From the NCBI GenBank assembly GCA_001179505.1, contig CDMY01000227.1, forward strand, positions 582,682 to 646,681: DNA of 64,000 nucleotides, read 5' to 3'. The stretch comes from Vitrella brassicaformis. Its lineage: Eukaryota > Sar > Vitrellaceae. Within the stretch, counting starts at the first letter, position 1; every line of letters starts with the position of its first letter. Shown in pieces: positions 56,801-64,000 of the stretch. The notes beneath the pieces are model-generated. The model had not been told where the DNA came from and did no database searches. It saw nothing but the letters and a program-made list of their open reading frames with translations. The position numbers and the translations under genes are program-made.

Positions 56801-59800
56801 GCAAGCAGTAAGGATGCGGCAGAGTCCAAATCAGTGCACGCTTTGTGTTGTGGTGTCCTTGTATTCAGTCACCAATCCACTGACCCACTGACCTGCGTCA
56901 TGATGAGCGATGACAGCCCATCATCCTGCCTGGACAGATCAAGAGCTCCTTTGGCAGCGAGGCAGCTGGCGATCTCAATGACCCTGTAATCGGACAGCTC
57001 GCCTAGGTGCTCACGCCACAACCTGAGACAGCAACAAATCAAGTGGGGGCATGCACAGGATGCATGTCATGCCAATGCACCTACCTCTCGGCTAGTGGCT
57101 GAATGATGTCACTCAGGCCGGCGCACATGTCCTTGGCCTGGAGGCCATCCTGCTCGCCCAACTCGACAAGTGAAGTGAATGCGAGGCTCACCACACTCGC
57201 CAGCCCCAGGACGTAAGGGGCATCGACCTCTCCAGCCGACAGCCGCCCCTCCGCTTCCCCGACGTACGCCCTGACGAAGACGGTCATCACATCTTTGATG
57301 CTCTTGACCTCCTTTGCAGCAGCCAGGCGACCACTGGTGCTGCCGTTGATGACTTCTCGAAGGGTTGCGCGCAGCGCGACGGCCAGGCACCTGCCGAGCT
57401 CCACAATGACCCCATTGCTGTAGGACTCAAGATGTCCCTGCGTCTCGTTCATGATTGATGCGAGGTCGGTGAGCGATGGCTTCCTGGCTCGGGCCCACGC
57501 CCTCAAGACGTTGGCCCTCTCCTTGTCTCGCGACTGAGAGAAGCGCTCCAGAGCGAGAGGGAACAGTCGACGCACGATCTGCTGCAGTAGGCTGTCTGCT
57601 GTGGTGACGTTCCCTCCTTCCTCGCGGATCTTCTCCAGCCGCTGCAGATCGATGGAGAAGCTCGAGAGGAGCATTGCCAGGGCTGCTGGCTTGGGTGCAG
57701 CTTGTCCGCCTTCCAGCTTCGGCAGCATGGCATTCACCGCCACAGCAGCATCCTGGAAAGGCCGACCCTGAAGTAGGAAAACAACGAACAGAATGAAGCC
57801 ATAACACGGCTCGCTGTGTGTCGGCTTACCGTGACACCGAAGAAAGAGAGACTCTCGACGAAGCTGGCGACATCGTGCAGAGGAAGGCTACCCCATCGCC
57901 CCTCAAGCCACCGCAGAGTGGCACTAATGACATCATCACTCCAGTGCCCTGTCTTGGCGAGCGCTAACATGGTCTTGGATAGCTCTTGTGACGCCACCAT
58001 GTCCTCTGCCGCATTCCTGCGCCCCTGCTCTGCCAGCTCCAGTCGAAGCAGTGTCTGGTTGGCCACTGCAGTCATGGTGCGGTTCAGCAGCTGCTGCTGA
58101 GTGTTTTCTCTGGGCGCATCGTGTTCAGCGGGCGGGAAGAGAAGTGTTGCGCTCCACGCGACTGTCGCGACGTCCTTGTGGCTGCCCCAGAGCTTGTAGG
58201 AGGCGCAGCAGGCCTCCATGCTCTGACAGATTCCTCGAATGAGAAGCTCATCATAGACCCTGGCCGACGCAAAAGCCCAAGCGAGACTCGCCTCGTCTCG
58301 TGGAAGCAGCCTCAGTGTGCGCTTCCTGCGAAGATCGACCTGTGCCGTGGATAACGGCAGGCATTGTGCGACACTCCTCAGGAAGGCTGGTGTGACGGCG
58401 CCCGTCCTGGCCAGACCCACGACGGAGAGCACCAACTCCTTGGCGGTGAACGACTCACGACGCAGACGATCTCCGACAGTCGCAAGCAGACGGTCCCGCA
58501 ACTCGTTGGCTCCATCGACGTCAGCTTTATTGACCTTGGAAGGCATCAAGAGACGAGAGGCACAAAGGATCCTTGAGCTCTGTGTTGTTTTTTCACAGTG
58601 ATATCTTACTTCCTGCATCAATGAAGCAACCTCTGCAATGCACCGCGGAGAGAAACCAGGGAGCCCCTCAACAATGGACTGAAGGCAGCGGGCCATCAAG
58701 TCGCTGCCCTGCGGCGGGAGCCGGTCGGAGAGCAGCACCTTCAGCAGCTTGACCTGTTGGTCGCAGGACCACTTGCCACATAAAGACCCAACATGATCCA
58801 TATCGACAGACCGGAAGGCCTCTGCAGCCGTGAGAGGCCGCACCGGAGAGGGCACCCGTGAAAGGGAGTAAAGTAAGTCGGGCAGATGGCTCTCAAGGCG
58901 AGTCCAGCTGTCATCATCCTCCACCCCTCGCCATGCTTCGCATCTTGAGGTTACCTCCCGGCCGATAGCCACCCGCAGCCGTCGGTCGATATCTCTCGAC
59001 GCCGCTGCCGGTGGTGCCATCACCTCGAGGTTCCACATGTGCTGCGTCAGCTCCTCTGCCGACAGCTGTTGTAAAATGTCACTTGCCGCCGAAAGGGCAT
59101 GCACTCTGTCGAACAAAGGCCTCCATGCCGGGCTGTTGAGCGCCTTCATCTGCCGGAGCTGCCCGAGGATGACCAGCAGCTCGGACGGTGCGATTGCGCC
59201 ATGAAGCGGAGCTAGCCAAGCACGCTCGTCGTGTGAATCGAGCTGAGGCAGTGACGCCTGGATCACGCGCAGCATCATCTCGCGAATACTGCCATCGGAC
59301 AGATAGAGCCGCTGAGCGGCTAGCAAGCTCCGCATAAATAAGGCAGCAGGCAACGCCGGCTCGATCAACTCTCTTCCTTCGCATCGCCGAAGCAGCTCCT
59401 CGAGAAAGCCACAAAGGGAGCTGACAATCGTGTTCAGATCCGTCGAGTGAGTCATGGCAAGTGCAGAAGCCGCATCGCCCGATGGCAGCCCTCCAAGTGA
59501 AGCAAGCCTCTCAAAGTTTTGGATTGCTTCGCTTGTCTTGACGATCCGCTCATGCTGCGCCTCACTGCTCCCCATCCCATCATATGCTGCTTCTCCTGCT
59601 GCAGTCACCGACTCATCTTTCGGCGCGCGTTGCCGCCTCCTCTGTGTCAAAGCTCGATCATCGTCGGCACTCAAGTGCTGCGCTCGCTGCTTCTTCCGTC
59701 TTCTCGGCCGATGTCCAAAGTCCGCATCCAGGAAGGGATCTTCGACGCCTCCTCTAAAAGCAGCGGGGAAAGCTGAGCTGTCCACAGGTTGACGCAGCTT

Positions 59801-59962
59801 CAAGCGAGCGGAGAGCTGCGATAACGAGTCTGGTCTGCCGATGGATGAGTCGGAGCGGGGTTGCTTGGACGAATGGATCCTGAATGCCGACGGGACGATG
59901 AATGCTCCGCTGCCTCGCAGCTCACAGCATCCAACCAGGGAGATACTCGCGAGCAGCTTCAT
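53824..59962 (-). CDS. Giant organelle-targeted helical-repeat protein (HPR/OPR/FAST-like)
   Basis: About 1,500 residues; exon 1 alone (about 57830-59962) has 711 codons. The leader MKLLASISLVGCCELRG runs into GSGAFIVPSAF, a Phe after a small-residue cleavage site as in red-lineage plastid leaders. The body is alpha-helical with recurring 35-40-residue units carrying W-x-x-A/Y. Examples are IAIIMWGYAKLKWFDEDVFS, VSIVMWALNQV, LALLVWSFAVA, LTTTLWAAVK, TIAWAMSTHL and ADTIWGLSRSGVAQPYMLQE. This resembles heptatrico-/octotricopeptide (OPR, FASTK) repeats that bind organelle RNA. No RAP domain is recognised at the C-terminus (ITEALKLVRTAGR, stop at 53824). RNA binding and plastid location are inferences. 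Long exon 1 contrasts with the many short 3' exons. Confidence 0.65.
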
Positions 59963-60128
59963 TCACCAATTGATCCACATACCTCTCCCGCGCTCATTGC
60001 TGTCCTCAGCTCATACGAAGGGGAACAAGTAAAAGAAGGAAGATCGGCATGGCTTCAAGCTCGCACGTTGAAGATCTGAGGCAGGCCTGGACTTTGTATG
60101 AGGCTGTGAGGTCACCAGGAAGATCTGC
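59963..60128. promoter_or_regulatory. Divergent promoter region, helical-repeat / Tim44-like
   Basis: 166 bp between start codons of two predicted organelle proteins. No motif recognised. Confidence 0.4.
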
Positions 60129-62405
60129 ATGTTTTCCTTACTCAGAGGAAGGACCCGCTTTCGGTCCATGCGGCGGGCGCCTGTTGCAGCGCCCATCCCC
60201 CTTCGTCTTTGCTCTCTATCCTCGTTGCCTCATCGCATCCAACCGACTCGAAGCTTCAGTGCCAATCCCGGCAGCAAGGAGGCTGAAGAACCGCCGCCAG
60301 CGACGAGTGATCCAGGCAAAGCTGATGATGCACCTGCAGCCACACAGGCGACGCAGACGACTCATGAGATGGAGGACGATATAAGCCGCTTACTTCCCGT
60401 GTTTGCATTGCTCGGAGGATACGAGTCGCCACCGCGGTGGCATGAGAGCTGGATGGAAAGGCTTGGCATGCGCTTCCAGTCATGGGTGAGCATGCATTGC
60501 AAGCAAGGCCAACAGGGGAAGGGAGGCAAGCAAGCGAGGGCAACAAGCAGATGAATGCTGTGCTTTTGTGTGGACTGGACTCATGTCATTCATCAGCTTG
60601 GCCTTAATTTCGTCAGCCAAGCATGTCCTGATGTCTTCCGGTCGCGTGATTACTACCACAACTTATCTCGCGGCTCGGTACAGGCCTTCAAAATGACCAT
60701 GCAAAAGGTACGTCTACTCACCACACGTGCTGCGGCCTGATTGTGGATGGTCGCCTGTCTATCTATCGCTGTACGTATGGATGAATCAGTCGTATGAGGG
60801 CGACTTATCTGACTTGGAGGATGTGGTGGAGAGCCGCCTGCTCAAACTCATCACCAAATGGCTCGAACGTGTCAACCAGAAGGGACTCAAGGTCGGTGGG
60901 GCAGGCGGCCACCAAGACCGATGAGGCACCAGGGACCAATCGTTGGTTGGTCGTGTGTCATGTGTGGTGTGTGTCAGGTCCAGTGTCAGCTTGAAGATGT
61001 TCATGTGCAGGGCTTTGGGAGGCTAGCGATCGTTCTAGGTGCCCATCGGGGCCAGGCTCTTGGCAAGCGAGTGGTTTACAGGGTACGGGAGGCCCCACCG
61101 TTGGTGCACTGAGAATGGCCGACGTGTGCGTGATTTTCTTTCATGGGTGACGTGTGCAGATGATGGGGCATTACTTGGTGGTACCTCCGTCCATCGTGCC
61201 GTCCAACAAGGACAGCACAGAGCCTAAAAAGTCATTCAACGAAGTCGTCCGCGAAGTCGAGGTGAGCGCCGTGAATGACGCGACACGAGCATTCCACTGT
61301 CCAGTTATCGATGGATGGATGGCTGGATGGATGATGACGCAGGGGTTGATGCGGCAGGGTGGTGTGGTGCGCCAGGAGGTGCTCCTGAGCGCCAGGCAGA
61401 GCCTGGCTCTCGTCAGACCACAGCCACCCACAGCAGCCAAGCCAGGGGCGGCTGCCGGGGCCGGTACTGGTGGAGAGAGTGCCAAGCCAACTGAGGAGGC
61501 GCGTGTGGCCGAGGCGACCACCGAAGCGGCAGAGACGAGGGACGCGGCAGGTGTGGATGGTGTAGGAGCTGCCAGCGAGTCTGATCAGACCAAGAAGACA
61601 CGCACATCGGAGGTACCGATGCAACGACCTGTCAGCAAACGACATCGGGGGAGGCTTGACTGTTCCGTCCTTTGCTGACAGGTCTCTTACGTCGATCAGT
61701 CGAGTAGTGCAGCCGCGGACGGGTCCGCTGGCAAGGAGGAGAGGACCGGTGGCGGTGAGGCTGTCGAGGCTGTGGAGGTGGTGTACGGGAGCACCAAGAA
61801 AATGCGTGCTTTCCACACCATTATGCTGGAGATGCCTCTCCATCCGGTCACCCTGCCCATGGCACAGTGAGCAGTCACGCGCACATCCATGCAGCAAGAC
61901 AACAGTGACCAGCGGGGTGTGTGCTGTTGTCTGTCAGGTTTGCCGAGACTCAGGGAGAGGGCTATCCAGATGTCGAGTACGAAGCCAACCACTGGACAAT
62001 ATGCGACATCAATGACGCCCTCCTCGGCAACCCGCCCCTGCCCCTGCCGCCCACAAGTGAGTTTCACTGACAGCACACGACCTCTCGACAGCACACAGCC
62101 TTCTCCCATTGGCTGCAGCGGGGTACATCAATGTGGAGGTGACTGGTGATTGGGACCCCCCTGAGGCAGCCCCACAGGAAGCCAAGACGACCGATGCAGC
62201 TTCACAAGAGCCAAAGACCGAGGCTTCCCCCGCGCCATCACAAAACCCGCCATCACCCTCGGGCTCTGACGAGTCAGAAACCGACAAAGACAAGACCCGC
62301 GCGGATGGCGAGGCACCAGCTGAGGGGCGGGAGGGGGCCCCTGAGGCAAGTGACAAGGGCGACGACAGGCGCAATGATGAGGAGGTCAAGAAAAAACGGG
62401 TTTGA
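60129..62405 (+). CDS. Mitochondrial Tim44/mL45-like domain protein
   Basis: Roughly nine exons; phases agree at every junction examined. The N-terminus (MFSLLRGRTRFRSMRRAPVA, Arg-rich, no acids, then RSFSANPG) is a textbook mitochondrial presequence. A Tim44-like core follows: DYYHNLSRGSVQAFKMTMQK, YEGDLSDLEDVVESRLLKLI, TKWLERVNQKGLKVQCQLED. This is the pattern of a helix, a GD turn and beta strands seen in Tim44 and in ribosomal protein mL45/MBA1. The second half is Ala/Glu/Thr-rich with a conserved-looking block (YEANHWTICDINDAL) and an acidic/Lys tail. It could be a mitoribosomal or inner-membrane insertion factor. The domain call is from pattern only. Confidence 0.55.
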
Positions 62406-63282
62406 GCAATTGGCCGGCTCTTGGTGTCGATGGGATGGATGGGCGGACACGGACTGGCCGCGGCCTTGGCCGCTGCAACGTGCTTGTTGGTGGCGGGGAG
62501 ATGGGCGTGTTCGGATGGCTGGTCATTGACTGCCACGATGGTGTCGCTTGCTTGTGTCTGCTGTATGCCGGTGTGCGATAGCGGAGGGCGGGTCGGTCGG
62601 TGGGTGGGTGCGTCATGTCATGAGTCGAGTGGGTGGGTACTGCGTTGGGTCATGTGACTCACTGATGGACATGTTCGTGTTTGAAAGTGATAGTATCATC
62701 GTGAACATATCGGATTCGTTGCTTGATTACTTCAATGCTCTCACCCCGATGTCGTCCCTGTGTCCTCCCTCTATCCCTCCATTTGTCTGTCCGATTGCAG
62801 CAAGCGGTGTCAAGTCAGGCACTCCTCTTTTTGGGGCACCGCGACTGACAACTGACCGCCAGACAATCACGCGGACACACACCACCCCATCACACAGTCC
62901 TCGAAAGGAACTCTCACAGACATGTACCCACCGACCGACCCCATCATTCATGCCTCACATGCACTCTCACATCGACCTGATGAGCTCGTCAGTGCACGAT
63001 GAAATCACCAACAAAGAAAGTGAGCCAGACAAATATATCGAAGGAGCAAACTATGTGTGTGTGCACGAACTACCCATGGCGTAGCGGCCAGCGCATGGTC
63101 ACCCCCCACCCCTGCCCACCGCTCCCGGAACACACAACACGCACAGCCAATGAATTCATTCATGTGATGGATAAAGCACATACGCATTCAACATGACACA
63201 GCAAAAATCACGAATGGAAACAGCGATTGTGTGCACGTGTCTGGACGCTACAGAGAGGACTGATGCCGTCCTGTAATCCTAT
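62406..63282. other. Convergent 3' spacer
   Basis: About 880 bp between stop codons; GGTC/GGGT short repeats near 62595-62640. No gene recognised. Confidence 0.45.
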
Positions 63283-64000
63283 CTACCACATCCAATTCCT
63301 GGGGCCTCCGGGGTTCCTGCAGACAGCTGGATCGTAGTCATATCCAGTGACGGCCTGAAAAGACATACATACACATCCAAACCCAGCACAGGTGCTCAGT
63401 GGGCCTTCGCTGTTTGTCTAGTCGCATGTTCGCTCGCTTACGATTGCAGTGCACGGGAGGACGTTGTTGTTGCATGTGATCTGCATGAACAGATGATGGA
63501 ACGCGTGAAAGGCAGGGTATCCGTAGGGGCAGTGTCTCCTGCACGGCAATGTGGAGACCCGGCGTACGTACCTGGACCCGGTAATTACGGAAGCCGAGGA
63601 ATGAAAAAGTCCTGACCCAGACATTCGTTGCCAAAGTCCCCCCGTTCGCCCCGACGCAGTCGTCAGGCAAGGGGCCGGGTCTGCGATGCACATGGACAAA
63701 TCGTAGCGAATGTGTATCTAGCGTATGGATCCGTAGTGAGTACCGAATCTCGCAGATTTCCAGACGCATTCCGCCGAGCGACTTCAAATTCCAGTTGTGA
63801 CGATCGAATGCACCAGGGTTGACTGAGGCTCTGATGACCCTTGTCTGCCCCGCGCCGACAAGGCCGATGATTTGAGGCCCGTGGATCTCTGCGCACAAGA
63901 CAGACACACACACAGTGTCCGGTAAATGAAACGACAAGATGCCCTTCCCTCGTTCTCGTCGCTTACTGGAGCATGGGAATTGCTCAGAAGTAACATTGGT
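63283..64000 (-). CDS. Unknown, probably extracellular protein (5' part outside window)
   Basis: Partial gene; the window holds four 3' exons: about 63964-64000, 63586-63895, a short exon near 63440-63480 and the last at 63283-63356. Joining them in phase gives TNVTSEQFPC, then KIHGPQIIGLVGAGQTRVIR, NLKSLGGMRLEICEIRYSLR, LGFRNYRVQ|ITCNNNVLPC and TAIAVTGYDYDPAVCRNPGG, ending NWMW. Several cysteines and an NVT sequon suggest a secreted or surface beta-rich domain. The CRNPGG piece recalls kringle or fibronectin type II ends, but too little is visible. No family is assigned. Confidence 0.45.

Noticed and set aside
1-64000. tRNA, rRNA, retroelements or viral insertions
   Set aside because: No reverse transcriptase, integrase, transposase or capsid-like frames and no tRNA-like cloverleaf or rRNA stretch were recognised by eye; a tRNAscan or repeat-library search would be needed to exclude small or decayed copies.

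Overview
The window is nuclear DNA from a GC-rich, intron-dense unicellular eukaryote with flagella and a complex plastid. Evidence: about 20 genes, many with short introns of roughly 60-150 bp; a CFAP65 axonemal protein; clathrin light chain, Sly1, XPF and a Piwi protein; and several proteins with signal-peptide-plus-basic leaders typical of plastids behind extra membranes, including a nuclear PsbL and an HCF164-like thioredoxin. A chromerid alveolate alga such as Vitrella is my best guess. That is inference from gene content and texture (CA/TG, GGAT/ATCC, GACA/TGTC and CAGG microsatellites in introns and spacers), not a database result. There is one 300-N gap.

Layout: Aurora-like kinase with a long N-terminal extension (-, cut by the left edge); small secreted Cys-rich protein (-); NTF2/SnoaL-like protein (-) divergent from CFAP65 (+); a signal-peptide protein (+); a CxxC protein (+); two-domain glyoxalase (-) divergent from a two-TM protein (+); Sly1 (-) divergent from clathrin light chain (+); XPF nuclease (-) divergent from an unknown protein (+); a disordered protein (-) divergent from a membrane-anchored methyltransferase (+); ADAT2-type deaminase (-); DEDDh exonuclease (-); then the gap; flavin monooxygenase (+); Piwi (-); HCF164-like thioredoxin (-) divergent from nuclear psbL (+); a giant helical-repeat organelle protein (-) divergent from a Tim44-like mitochondrial protein (+); and a partial unknown gene (-) at the right edge.

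Genes largely alternate in strand. Seven divergent pairs have start codons only about 115-260 bp apart, and other neighbours mostly converge. Two pairs share a theme: Sly1 with clathrin light chain (vesicle traffic), and HCF164-like with PsbL (thylakoid). Gene models were built by hand from reading frames, splice consensus and phase matching. Models with all phases closing to a whole number of codons are the Aurora-like kinase, NTF2-like, CxxC, glyoxalase, clathrin light chain, 33473 gene, disordered protein, exonuclease, monooxygenase and HCF164-like genes. Exon edges in the other long genes are less certain.
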